64,000 nucleotides of DNA, taken from Bradyrhizobium genosp. SA-3. GTDB lineage: Bacteria; Pseudomonadota; Alphaproteobacteria; Rhizobiales; Xanthobacteraceae. Made by a program: the position numbers and the translations under genes. Of the stretch, positions 17,848 to 26,136 are shown one piece after another (position 1 is the stretch's first letter; every line of letters begins with the position of its first letter). The notes beneath the pieces are model-generated. The model saw only the letters and a list, made by a program, of their open reading frames with translations. It did not search any database and was not told the origin of the DNA. The DNA lies in assembly GCF_004212635.1 (NCBI RefSeq), contig NZ_PSRT01000024.1, positions 1 through 64,000 of the forward strand, given 5' to 3'.

Positions 17848-18384
17848 ATGATGGTTCGATCCGGCAAACCGGCCATGCGGTTCGGGACGCTGATGTCAGC
17901 AGTGCTGCTCCTGGTTTTCGCCGGCGGGACGGCATGGCCGCAAGCGGCGCCGCCCGCGCTCGGCCTCCAGGAGCAGGGGACCCAGGCCGCGCCGCCGCCG
18001 TCGACACCCGCTCCATCGGCGCCGCCGGCGCGTGAGGAAAATCCCGGGCTGATCAACGAAATGGGCAAGCTGTTCGACAAGCTGCCCTCGATCCTGCCGC
18101 CGATCAAAAGCCCGAGCGAGACCATGAACGATTTGTCCCGGCTGGCGAAGCCGTCCACCATGGTCTCGGGGCGCGCGGCCTGTCCGGCCTCCGCGAACGG
18201 CGCGCCCGACTGCAAGCAGGCCGCCGACCAGCTCTGCCAGAGCAAGGGCTATCGCGAGGGCAAGAGCCTGAATGCCGACTCCGCCGAGAAATGCTCGGCC
18301 AAGGTCCTGATACCGGGCCGGCAACGCAAGCCGGACGATTGCCGCACCGATACTTTCGTGACCAGCGCGCTGTGCCAGAACTGA
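17848..18384 (+). CDS. Exported proline-rich protein, function unknown
   Basis: 178 aa. A signal peptide (FGTLMSAVLLLVFAGGTAWPQ) precedes a Pro/Ala-rich linker (QAAPPPSTPAPSAPPAREEN). A C-terminal part with six cysteines follows (RAACPAS, DCKQAAD, LCQSKGY, KCSAKVL, DDCRTD, LCQN), suggesting disulfides in the periplasm. I do not recognise a named domain. The start could also be ATG 17875. It stands between the YqaA gene and aspA on the same strand. Confidence 0.7.
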   Translation: MMVRSGKPAMRFGTLMSAVLLLVFAGGTAWPQAAPPALGLQEQGTQAAPPPSTPAPSAPPAREENPGLINEMGKLFDKLPSILPPIKSPSETMNDLSRLAKPSTMVSGRAACPASANGAPDCKQAADQLCQSKGYREGKSLNADSAEKCSAKVLIPGRQRKPDDCRTDTFVTSALCQN

Positions 18385-18414
18385 TGGCTCGCGCGCATGC
18401 AACAAGGAGTGCCC

Positions 18415-19815
18415 ATGAGCCGTACGGAGCAGGACTTCCTCGGACAGCGTGAGATCGCCGACGACATCTATTACGGCGTCCAGACCATCCGCGGGAAGGA
18501 GAACTTCCACATCACCGGCATTCCGATGAGCCAGGAGCCTTACTTCGTGAAGGCGCTTGGTTACGTGAAGAAAGCGGCCGCCATGGCCAACCGCGATCTC
18601 GGCGCGATCGACGCCAAGGTGGCCGATGCGATCGTCCTGGGCTGCGACCGCGTGATTGCCGGCGACATGATGGATCAGTTCGTCACCGACTTCATTCAGG
18701 GCGGCGCCGGCACCTCGACGAACATGAACGCCAACGAGGTGATCGCCAACCTCGCGTTGGAATCGCTCGGCTTTGCGAAGGGCGATTACCAGCACGTCAG
18801 CCCCAACGATCACGTCAATTACGGCCAGTCCACCAACGACACCTATCCGACCGCCTTTCGCCTGGCGCTGATCCTGCGGCTCGAGAGCTACATGACGGCG
18901 CTGCGCCAGCTTCAGGAGGCCTTCTTCGCCAAGGGCCGCGAGTTCGATCGTGTGCTGAAAATGGGCCGCACGCATCTTCAGGACGCGGTGCCGATGTCGC
19001 TCGGCGCCGAATTCCGGGGATGGGGCACCACGATCGGTGAGGAGGTCGATCGCATCTCGGAGGCCCGCGCGCTGCTGCGCGAGATCAATCTCGGCGCCAC
19101 CGCAATCGGCACCTCCGTGACCGCGGCCGTCGGCTATCCCAAGCTCGCGGTCCGGCACCTGAGCGCGCTGACCGGCGTCGAGTTCGTTCTCGCCAGCGAT
19201 CTCGTCGAGGCGACCTCCGACACCGGCGCCTATGTGCAGCTCTCGGGCGTCCTCAAGCGCACCGCCAGCAAGCTGACGAAGATCTGCAACGACATCCGTC
19301 TGCTCGCCTCGGGCCCGCGTGCCGGCTTCAACGAGATCAACCTGCCGCAGCTTCAGCCGGGCTCCTCGATCATGCCCGGCAAGGTCAATCCCGTCATCCC
19401 CGAGGTGGTGAACCAGACCAGCTTTCTCGTCATCGGTCTCGACACCACGGTGACGCTGGCCGCTTCCGCCGGCCAGCTCCAGCTCAACGTGATGGAGCCG
19501 GTGATCTCGTTCGCACTGTTCTTCTCGATCCGCACCATGGAGCGCGCGGTCAACAGCCTGCGCGAGCATTGCATCGTCGGCATCACCGCCAACGAGGAGC
19601 ACACCCGCAACATGGTGCTGAACTCGCTCGGCATCGTCACGGTGCTGAAGCCGCTGCTCGGCTACAAGCAATGCGCCGAGATCGCACGCGAGGGCTACAA
19701 GAGCGGCAAGTCGCTGCGCCAGATCGTCGTAGTCGAGCGCAAGCTGCTGACGCAGGAGAAGTGGGACGAGATGTTCTCGTTCGAGCGGCTGATCAACCCG
19801 GATCTGATCGGGTGA
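18415..19815 (+). CDS. aspA: Aspartate ammonia-lyase (fumarase/aspartase superfamily)
   Basis: 466 aa, the standard length. It reversibly deaminates aspartate to fumarate and ammonia. Superfamily motifs are GAGTSTNMNANEVIANLALE, NDHVNYGQSTNDTYPTAFRL, the catalytic loop GSSIMPGKVNPVIPEVVNQ near residue 316 and GRTHLQDAVPMSLG. The wording (QSTNDTYPTA, VNQTSFLVIG) fits aspartases better than class II fumarases, though that split is not certain by eye. ATG 18415 has AAGGAG seven bases upstream. Confidence 0.88.
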   Translation: MSRTEQDFLGQREIADDIYYGVQTIRGKENFHITGIPMSQEPYFVKALGYVKKAAAMANRDLGAIDAKVADAIVLGCDRVIAGDMMDQFVTDFIQGGAGTSTNMNANEVIANLALESLGFAKGDYQHVSPNDHVNYGQSTNDTYPTAFRLALILRLESYMTALRQLQEAFFAKGREFDRVLKMGRTHLQDAVPMSLGAEFRGWGTTIGEEVDRISEARALLREINLGATAIGTSVTAAVGYPKLAVRHLSALTGVEFVLASDLVEATSDTGAYVQLSGVLKRTASKLTKICNDIRLLASGPRAGFNEINLPQLQPGSSIMPGKVNPVIPEVVNQTSFLVIGLDTTVTLAASAGQLQLNVMEPVISFALFFSIRTMERAVNSLREHCIVGITANEEHTRNMVLNSLGIVTVLKPLLGYKQCAEIAREGYKSGKSLRQIVVVERKLLTQEKWDEMFSFERLINPDLIG

Positions 19816-19832
19816 GCGGTGGTCTCTCCTCG

Positions 19833-19938
19833 CGTCATTCCGGGGCACGCGGAGCGCGAGCCCGGAATCCATTTCGCCATTCGCGCTGAGGCCCGATGGA
19901 TTCCGGGCCTGCGCCTATCGGCACATCCCGGAATGACG
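19833..19938. repeat. Palindromic intergenic repeat (CGTCATTCCGGG type)
   Basis: It starts CGTCATTCCGGGGCACGCGG and ends CACATCCCGGAATGACG. An inner pair (CCCGGAATCCATT and ATGGATTCCGGG) can also fold. This is the common alphaproteobacterial intergenic palindrome. It fills most of the gap between aspA and the first nitronate monooxygenase. Confidence 0.8.
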
Positions 19939-20077
19939 GAGAGAGGAATTCCGCGCGTTGGAATTGCGGTAACGGCGTCCGCCGCGGCGTCACAACGCAA
20001 TACTTGACAGTGGAAAGATTGCCTTGTTGGTATGTCCCCAACCTTCGATTTGACCGCCAAGAGAGGACCGTTCCGCA

Positions 20078-21046
20078 ATGTCCATGCCTGCCTTGTTTAG
20101 GGGACGCCTGTCGATCCCCGTGATCGGTTCGCCGCTCTTCATCATCTCGGTGCCTGATCTCGTGATCGCGCAGTGCAAGGCGGGTGTGGTCGGCTCGTTT
20201 CCGGCGCTGAACGCGCGACCGCCGGAATTGCTCGACGAATGGCTGGCGCGGATCACCGAGGAACTCGCGGCCTATGACCGCGCGCATCCCGACAAGCCGT
20301 CGGCGCCGTTCGCGGTCAACCAGATCGTGCACAAGTCGAACAACCGGCTCGATCACGACATGCAGCTCTGTGCCAAGTACAAGGTGCCGATGATCATCTC
20401 CTCGCTCGGGGCACGCGAGGAACTGAACCAGGCCGTGCATGGCTGGGGCGGCATCGTCTTCCACGACGTGATCAACCAGAAATTCGCGCGCAAGGCGATC
20501 GAGAAGGGCGCCGACGGCCTGATCCTGGTCGCCGCCGGTGCCGGCGGCCATGCCGGCACCATCTCGCCGCTCGCCTTCGTCGCCGAGACGCGAAAGTGGT
20601 TCGACGGCCCGATCGCGCTGTCGGGTGCGATCGGCAACGGCAAGGCGATCCGCGCCGCGCGCATTCTCGGTGCAGACTTCGCCTATATCGGCTCGGCCTT
20701 CATCGCGACCAGGGAAGCCAACGCGGTCGAGAAGTACAAGGAGATGATCGCCGGCTCGAGCGCCGACGACATCGTCTATTCCAACCTCTTCACCGGCGTG
20801 CACGGCAATTATCTGAAGCCCTCGATCCTCGCCGCCGGCATGGATCCGGAAAACCTGCCGACCTCCGATCCCTCCAAGATGAACTTCGGCACCGACGCCT
20901 CCGGCGAGCGCGCCAAGCCGAAGGCCTGGAAGGAGATCTGGGGCTCGGGTCAGGGCATCGGCAGCGTCGAGGGCATCGTGCCCGCCGCCGACCTGATCGC
21001 GCGCTTCAAGAAGGAATACGACGAAGCGATCGATCCGCCGTTGTAA
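20078..21046 (+). CDS. Nitronate monooxygenase (2-nitropropane dioxygenase family)
   Basis: 322 aa FMN-dependent TIM-barrel enzyme that oxidises alkyl nitronates. Visible signatures are IPVIGSPLFIISVPDLVIAQ at the N-terminus, VVGSFPALNAR, the phosphate-binding LILVAAGAGGHAGTISPLAF and ALSGAIGNGKAIRAARILGA, then YIGSAFIATREANA. No signal peptide is present. It is an apparent paralogue of the gene at 23891-24856. The true substrate may be a toxic nitro compound or a metabolic by-product. It lies between two palindromic repeats. Confidence 0.9.
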   Translation: MSMPALFRGRLSIPVIGSPLFIISVPDLVIAQCKAGVVGSFPALNARPPELLDEWLARITEELAAYDRAHPDKPSAPFAVNQIVHKSNNRLDHDMQLCAKYKVPMIISSLGAREELNQAVHGWGGIVFHDVINQKFARKAIEKGADGLILVAAGAGGHAGTISPLAFVAETRKWFDGPIALSGAIGNGKAIRAARILGADFAYIGSAFIATREANAVEKYKEMIAGSSADDIVYSNLFTGVHGNYLKPSILAAGMDPENLPTSDPSKMNFGTDASGERAKPKAWKEIWGSGQGIGSVEGIVPAADLIARFKKEYDEAIDPPL

Positions 21047-21052
21047 CTGTTG

Positions 21053-21234
21053 TCGTCCCGCATCCTCTCATTCGTCGTCCCGGACAAGCGCAGCAAAGCG
21101 GAGCGCCGATCCGGGACCCATACTCCAGGGAGAGGTTTGGCGAAGATTCGTGGTTGCCGGCTCGTGCCACGACTGCTCCCTGGGGGGTATGGGTCCCGGC
21201 CCCCGTGCGCAATTGCGCACTAGGCCGGGACGAC
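21053..21234. repeat. Composite palindromic repeat
   Basis: Nested inverted sequences span the gap: GTCGTCCCGGACAAGCGC near the left, GATCCGGGACCCATACTCC, its counterpart GGGGTATGGGTCCCGGC, and a right end with GTGCGCAATTGCGCAC and TAGGCCGGGACGAC. The right end matches the repeat at 7621-7669. Confidence 0.75.
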
Positions 21235-21278
21235 ACCTTGGTTAGTGCCGCCAGCGTTTCCGCCAATTGAGATTTGCC

Positions 21279-22052
21279 ATGCCCCCCATCTACCGCGTCG
21301 ACGGCAACAGCGTCGTCACCAGCCCGGACGCCGCGGGGCCCTGGGACCGCCGCATGCAGCACGGCTCGGCGCCGGCTTCGCTGGTGACGTGGGCGGCCGA
21401 ACGCATTCCGACGCCTGTTCCGATGGACATCGCGCGAGTCACGATCGATCTGATGCGCCCGGTGCCGGTGGCGCCGCTCACGATCGCGGCCGAGGTCTTG
21501 CGCGAGGGCCGCAAGATCCAGCTCTGCGGAATCAAGCTGCTCGCCGACGGCGTGCAGGTGGTCGGTGCCACCGTGCTCAAGATCAGGCGCCAGGCGCTGA
21601 GCCTGCCCGACGACGTCAAGGAGCTGCCGGTTACGTTGCCCTCGCCCGAGGACTCGCTGGTCGAGGACGGTCACGCCGCCACCAGCCCGTTCGTGCGCTC
21701 GGTCTCGATGCGTGCCGCACGCGGCCGCTTCGGCCAGGCCGGCGCCGGCGCGATCTGGTTTCGCGTCGATCATCCCTTGATTGCAGGCGAGGCGATCTCG
21801 CAGGCGATGCGCGCCGTGGTCGCCGCCGACTTCTCCAACGGCACCGCTTCGACGCTCGACTTCCGCGCCTGGACCTACATCAACGCCGATCTCACCGTGA
21901 GCTTTGCGCGGCAGCCGGTGGGCGAGTGGATCCTGCTCGACGGCGACTCCTGGATCGGCCCCGACGGCGCCGGGCTGGCAATGTCGCGGCTGGCGGACCG
22001 GCAGGGCTATTTCGGCCGGGCGGTGCAGAGCCTGGTGATCGAGAAACGGTGA
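21279..22052 (+). CDS. Acyl-CoA thioesterase-like protein (double hotdog)
   Basis: 257 aa, cytosolic. Two hotdog halves are suggested by PWDRRMQHGSAPASLVTWAA with IARVTIDLMRPVPVAPLTI, and by the C-terminal LDFRAWTYINADLTVSFARQ with EWILLDGDSWIGPDGAG. This is the pattern of TesB-like '4HBT_3' thioesterases that hydrolyse acyl-CoAs. It sits between a nitronate monooxygenase and an oppositely oriented acyl-CoA ligase. ATG 21279 gives the family N-terminus MPPIYRVDG. Confidence 0.8.
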   Translation: MPPIYRVDGNSVVTSPDAAGPWDRRMQHGSAPASLVTWAAERIPTPVPMDIARVTIDLMRPVPVAPLTIAAEVLREGRKIQLCGIKLLADGVQVVGATVLKIRRQALSLPDDVKELPVTLPSPEDSLVEDGHAATSPFVRSVSMRAARGRFGQAGAGAIWFRVDHPLIAGEAISQAMRAVVAADFSNGTASTLDFRAWTYINADLTVSFARQPVGEWILLDGDSWIGPDGAGLAMSRLADRQGYFGRAVQSLVIEKR

Positions 22053-22061
22053 GGGCGGCCT

Positions 22062-22197
22062 TCGTGCCCCGGACGCCGTGCAACGCGAAGCGTTGCGCGG
22101 TCGAGCCGGGGCCCATGTCTCGGCTGGGGCATGCAGCACTGGGTCCCGGCTCTGCGCCGCATCACTTGCGTGCTGCGCCGCGTCCGGGACACGAGAG
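22062..22197. repeat. Palindromic intergenic repeat (GTGCCCCGGACG type)
   Basis: It begins TGCCCCGGACGCCGTGCAACG and ends CGCCGCGTCCGGGACACGAG. Inside, GAGCCGGGGCCCATG faces ACTGGGTCCCGGCTC. It lies between convergent thioesterase and ligase genes and probably blocks read-through. Confidence 0.75.
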
Positions 22198-22203
22198 CTG
22201 CAC

Positions 22204-23766
22204 TCACCCCACCATTCGGTCGCGCCCGCTCCAGAAGCCCGCGCGCAGCACCTTCTTGTCGATCTTGCCGACGCCGGTCATCGGCAGCTGCTTGACGAAC
22301 TGAATCTGCTTGGGCGCGTGCGCCGAGCCCTTTCGCGTCTTCACCAGGTTGATCAGCTCGTCCGGATCGGGCCTTGCGCCTTCGCGCGGCACGACGATGG
22401 CGGTGACGGCCTCGCCCCATTTCTCGTCGGGAATGCCGACGACAGCGACCATGGCGACGTCGGCATGCTGCGACAGCACGTCCTCGACCTCGCGCGGGAA
22501 GATGTTGAAGCCGCCGGAGACGATCATGTCCTTCTTGCGGTCGAGGATGAACATGTAGCCGCGCTCGTCCTTGCGCGCGATGTCGCCGGTGTGGACCCAG
22601 CCGTTCTTCAGCGTCTCGACGGTGATGTCGGGCCGCTTCCAGTACTCCGCCATCACGTGCGGCGCGCGCACGCAGATCTCGCCGGGCTCGCCCGTCGCCA
22701 CCTCCTGGTCGTCGTCATCGAGGATCTTGACCTCGCAGGCCGCGATCGGGAAGCCGCAGGACAGGAACAGCTCCGGTGTCTTGGGATCGTGATCCGCCTT
22801 GCGCAGCACCGAGACGGGATAGCATTCGGTCTGTCCGTAAAGCTGCGAGAAAACCGGCCCGATGCGCTCGATCCCCTCGACCAGGCGGCTCGGCGACATC
22901 GCGGAGGCGCCATAGAGCACCAGCTCGAGCGAGGACAGGTCGGTCTTGCCGAGCGCGGGATGATCGAGCAGCACATAGATCATGGTCGGCACGAGCAGCG
23001 TGAAGTTGATGCGCTCGCGCGCGATCGTCGCCAGCATCGCCTCGGGATCGAAACTCTTGAGCATGTGCACGGTGCCGCCGCGCATCAAGGTCGGCAGCAC
23101 CTTCGTGCCCGCGACGTGGCTGATCGGCGCGACCGTGAGATAGCGCGCGGCCTCGGGGATCTCGAAATCGGCGAGGATCGCGGCGGCGGCTCCGGCATTC
23201 TCGCGGTGATAGCGTAGCGCGCCCTTGGATTTGCCGGTCGTGCCGCCGGTGTAGTTCAGCGTGGCGAGATCGTCGGGACCGGCAAGGCACAGCGCGCTGG
23301 CGTGTCCCGCAGTCTCGATCGCCGCCAGCAGATCGACGCCGTAGCTGGCTGGTCCCATGGTGAACACAGCCTTGAGCCGGCCAGCCTTCGCGGCGAGGTC
23401 GCCGCCGCGATCGCCGAAGGCGGCCACATCGACCACCAGCATCTCGGCGTCGGAATCCTCGAGCTGAAACAGCTGGTCCTCCAGCGATCCCAAAGGATGA
23501 AGCCAGGTGATGCAGAGCCGCGCCAACTGCGCCGCGACGCCCGCGCACCAGGTGTCGGCGCGGTTGGCTGTGAGGAAGGCGACGCGCGCGCCGGGCTGCA
23601 ATCCAAGCCGCATGAACACGCCCTGGATGCGTCCGATCAGGTCGATGGTGCCCTGATAGCTCAGTGATCCCTCAGGCCAGGCGAAAGCGGTGCGGCCGGG
23701 ATAGCGCGACAGCGCCCGTAGCGTCTGCGCACAAGCCGGGGACGATGCGTGGAGCGGATCGGACAT
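22204..23766 (-). CDS. Class I acyl-CoA/AMP ligase (fatty-acid or aromatic-acid CoA ligase)
   Basis: 520 aa. The adenylation motif NYTGGTTGKSKGALRY is at residues 171-186, YGQTECYPVSVL is the A5-type motif, GWVHTGDIARKDERGYMFIL the hinge region, and PMTGVGKIDKKVLR carries the catalytic lysine. It activates a carboxylic acid to its CoA thioester; the acid is not evident. ACGAGGAAACAT before ATG supports the start. It is divergent from a nitronate monooxygenase across 124 bp and convergent with a thioesterase, so the three may serve one pathway. Confidence 0.88.
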   Translation of the reverse strand: MSDPLHASSPACAQTLRALSRYPGRTAFAWPEGSLSYQGTIDLIGRIQGVFMRLGLQPGARVAFLTANRADTWCAGVAAQLARLCITWLHPLGSLEDQLFQLEDSDAEMLVVDVAAFGDRGGDLAAKAGRLKAVFTMGPASYGVDLLAAIETAGHASALCLAGPDDLATLNYTGGTTGKSKGALRYHRENAGAAAAILADFEIPEAARYLTVAPISHVAGTKVLPTLMRGGTVHMLKSFDPEAMLATIARERINFTLLVPTMIYVLLDHPALGKTDLSSLELVLYGASAMSPSRLVEGIERIGPVFSQLYGQTECYPVSVLRKADHDPKTPELFLSCGFPIAACEVKILDDDDQEVATGEPGEICVRAPHVMAEYWKRPDITVETLKNGWVHTGDIARKDERGYMFILDRKKDMIVSGGFNIFPREVEDVLSQHADVAMVAVVGIPDEKWGEAVTAIVVPREGARPDPDELINLVKTRKGSAHAPKQIQFVKQLPMTGVGKIDKKVLRAGFWSGRDRMVG

Positions 23767-23890
23767 ATGTTTCCTCGTTGCTTTGTCATCGGCTTCTGGC
23801 GTGCCAATGTTGCTGATGACGCTAGCACAGCGAATGCGGGATGGAACGACAAAGCCCGCGCAGCGAGGCAAGAATGACAAGGAGATTGGC

Positions 23891-24856
23891 GTGCCATCAG
23901 ACCGACTGCAGCGCTTCCGCGATCGTCTTGATCTGCCGCTGATCGCGGCGCCGATGTTTCTGGTGTCGGGCGTCGAGCTCATGGTCGCGGCCTGCCGCAA
24001 CGGCGTGATCGGCAGCTTCCCAACCGCGAATTGCCGTAGCGCGGAACAGCTCGACGAATGGCTCACCGCGATCGAAACCCGGTTGCGGCAGCACGAAGAG
24101 CAAACCGGACGCAAGGCGGCGCCGCTTTGTCCGAACCTGATCGTGCACCGCTCCAACGCGCGGCTGGAGCAGGATCTCGCCGTGCTGCTGCGGCACAGGC
24201 CGGAGATCGTCATCACCTCGGTCGGCTCGCCGGCGCCCGTGATGAAGCCGCTACATGACGCCGGCGCATTGGTGCTGGCGGATGTCGCTTCGATCCGCCA
24301 CGCCGAACGCGCGGCGGAAGCCGGTGCGGACGGGCTGGTGCTGCTGACCGCGGGCGCCGGCGGCCAGACCGGCTGGCTCAATCCGTTCGCCTTCGTCCGC
24401 GCGGTGCGCGCATTCTACGACGGCATCATCGTGCTCGCCGGCGGCATCAGTGACGGCCGCGCGCTGCACGCCGCTGAAGTGCTCGGCTGCGATCTCGCTT
24501 ACATGGGCACGAAGTTCATCGCGACGCGCGAGAGCATGGCGGATGATCGTTACAAGCGGATGCTGGTCGAGAGCAGCGCCGACGACGTCCTGCTCACCAC
24601 CGCCTTCACGGGATTGCAGACCAGTATGCTGAGGCCGTCGATCGTGGCCGCAGGTCTCGATCCCGACGACCTGCCGGCGCGCGGGGCGATCGACATCGCC
24701 AAGGACATCGACGTCGCCGTGCGCGAGAGCCGGCCGAAACGCTGGCGCGACATCTGGAGCGGCGGGCACTCGACATCGGGGGTGACGGACGTGCTCACTG
24801 TCGACGATCTCGTTGCGCGGACGGTTACCGAATATCGCGAGGCGGGCGGACAGTAG
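23891..24856 (+). CDS. Nitronate monooxygenase family protein, second copy
   Basis: 321 aa from a GTG start at 23891, chosen because AAGGAGATTGGC precedes it and the upstream in-frame extension reads as non-family sequence. The FMN barrel is recognisable: LPLIAAPMFLVSGVELMVAA, GVIGSFPTANCRS, LVLLTAGAGGQTGWLNPFAF, IIVLAGGISDGRALHAAEVL and YMGTKFIATRESMA. It is divergent from the acyl-CoA ligase and related to, but clearly different from, the copy at 20078-21046. Confidence 0.88.
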   Translation: MPSDRLQRFRDRLDLPLIAAPMFLVSGVELMVAACRNGVIGSFPTANCRSAEQLDEWLTAIETRLRQHEEQTGRKAAPLCPNLIVHRSNARLEQDLAVLLRHRPEIVITSVGSPAPVMKPLHDAGALVLADVASIRHAERAAEAGADGLVLLTAGAGGQTGWLNPFAFVRAVRAFYDGIIVLAGGISDGRALHAAEVLGCDLAYMGTKFIATRESMADDRYKRMLVESSADDVLLTTAFTGLQTSMLRPSIVAAGLDPDDLPARGAIDIAKDIDVAVRESRPKRWRDIWSGGHSTSGVTDVLTVDDLVARTVTEYREAGGQ

Positions 24857-24891
24857 AGCCTGGTCATGACGCTGGGAGACGCCCCGCTCAC

Positions 24892-24906
24892 TTAACGGCA
24901 GATTAA
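24892..24906 (+). promoter_or_regulatory. CtrA-type binding site
   Basis: TTAA at 24892-24895 and TTAA at 24903-24906 are separated by exactly seven bases, and the right half reads TTAACCAT. This is a perfect match to the alphaproteobacterial CtrA consensus TTAA-N7-TTAA. It lies 57 bases before the start of the 82-aa gene at 24963. Confidence 0.6.
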
Positions 24907-24962
24907 CCATCGCCCGCCAAGAATCCCTCAAGGCCGCCAATCAGGACCGAGAGGGACAGGCG

Positions 24963-25211
24963 ATGGACTTCAACTATCTCAACGGCAAGACAGCCGCGAC
25001 GTTGGACGAAATCCGCGTTCGCGTGGCCCACGCGCTGGCCCGCCATCCGCTGTGCCGCAACGTGCGCTTCGACATCGTCAGCGTCCCCCGTACCCGCCGC
25101 GGCGGCAACTGGACGGTGACGCTGCAATCGGTCGAGCCGCGCGCGGTCTGGGAGGCCTCGGAGATCGTGGCCGACATCCAGGATGCCTACGAACTTGCGG
25201 CAGCTGCCTGA
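24963..25211 (+). CDS. Small conserved hypothetical protein
   Basis: 82 aa, basic and cytosolic, starting MDFNYLNGKTAATLDEIRVR. Features are a conserved-looking CRNVRFDIVSVPRTRRGGNW and a helical C-terminus (EIVADIQDAYELAAAA). GAGAGGGACAGGCG before ATG is a good ribosome site. A perfect CtrA-type box 57 bp upstream suggests cell-cycle-linked expression. Function unknown. Confidence 0.75.
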   Translation: MDFNYLNGKTAATLDEIRVRVAHALARHPLCRNVRFDIVSVPRTRRGGNWTVTLQSVEPRAVWEASEIVADIQDAYELAAAA

Positions 25212-25344
25212 TTTCGTTGAACTTTTCAGGTGATGTCGCCGCAGTCCGCGCGATTGCCGCCGCAATTGCACGGTTAAGCCTTAATTATCGCCCAGTTTCC
25301 GGGCAGTGATCACGTGGACTTGAAAGTTGGGCGCGGAGAGACGT

Positions 25345-26055
25345 TTGTCCAAAGCCATTACCATCGTCGCGCTGACCTGTTTTCTCGTCCTCGGCGCTGC
25401 GACGACCGCCATTCTCGGCCGCGACAGCGTGCCCAGTGTCAGCGCGGAGATGATCACGCAGGCGCCTCCGGCCAAACCGCTCGCGACCAACCGTGCCGCC
25501 AAGGCCGACCGTCTGGTTCCGACGCTGGCGCTGGCCTCGGCCGCAATCGAGCCGGTGCAGGTCGCCGCCGACAAGCTCGCCCAGACGCCGGTGCTGACCG
25601 AGCCGCTTCGCCAGGCCTTTGCCGCCGCCACGCCTTCCGATTTCCCGATGCCGAAGGCAAGTTCGCACGAGGCCCCTGCCGCAGCGGAGGTCCCCGCTGT
25701 CGAAGTCCCGGCCAAGCCGAAGGCGGTGGCCAAGCCGCAGCCGCAGAAATCCTATGCGCTGCTGTCCGACGCACAGATTGCGGGCATCAGGGATCGCCTG
25801 AAACTCTCGTCGTCGCAGGAATATTATTGGCCCTCGGTCGAGACGGCGCTCCGCAACGTTGTCCGCAAGATCTCGGCAAACAAGCTCTCCAATCCGAACG
25901 CGCCGGGCGTGCCGATCGATCCGAATTGCGACGAGGTCCAGCAGTTGAAGTCGGTGGCGATGCCGCTGCTGTTCCAGTTGCGTGACGACCAGAAAGAGGA
26001 AGTGCGCAAGCTCGCCCGCATCATCGGGCTGGAGAAGGTCGCGCAGCAGATCTGA
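25345..26055 (+). CDS. Membrane-anchored hypothetical protein with Ala/Pro linker
   Basis: 236 aa. It appears to start at TTG 25345, preceded by GGAGAG. An N-terminal membrane helix (AITIVALTCFLVLGAATTAI) leads into a low-complexity Ala/Pro/Lys linker (VPAVEVPAKPKAVAKPQPQK). A compact C-terminal domain follows (LSDAQIAGIRDRLKLSSSQEYYWPSVETALRNV and CDEVQQLKSVAMPLLFQLRDDQKEEVRKL). The last segment resembles helical repeats of periplasmic Spy/CpxP-like proteins (LTxxQ pattern), but that is only a suggestion. A short hairpin (26056-26073) follows the stop. Confidence 0.72.
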   Translation: MSKAITIVALTCFLVLGAATTAILGRDSVPSVSAEMITQAPPAKPLATNRAAKADRLVPTLALASAAIEPVQVAADKLAQTPVLTEPLRQAFAAATPSDFPMPKASSHEAPAAAEVPAVEVPAKPKAVAKPQPQKSYALLSDAQIAGIRDRLKLSSSQEYYWPSVETALRNVVRKISANKLSNPNAPGVPIDPNCDEVQQLKSVAMPLLFQLRDDQKEEVRKLARIIGLEKVAQQI

Positions 26056-26136
26056 CAGTTCCTTTGGGAACTGCTCCCGCATCAGGAACATCCGGCAATC
26101 AACGTGCGTTGCTCGCCCCAAAGAGGGAGTGGATCA

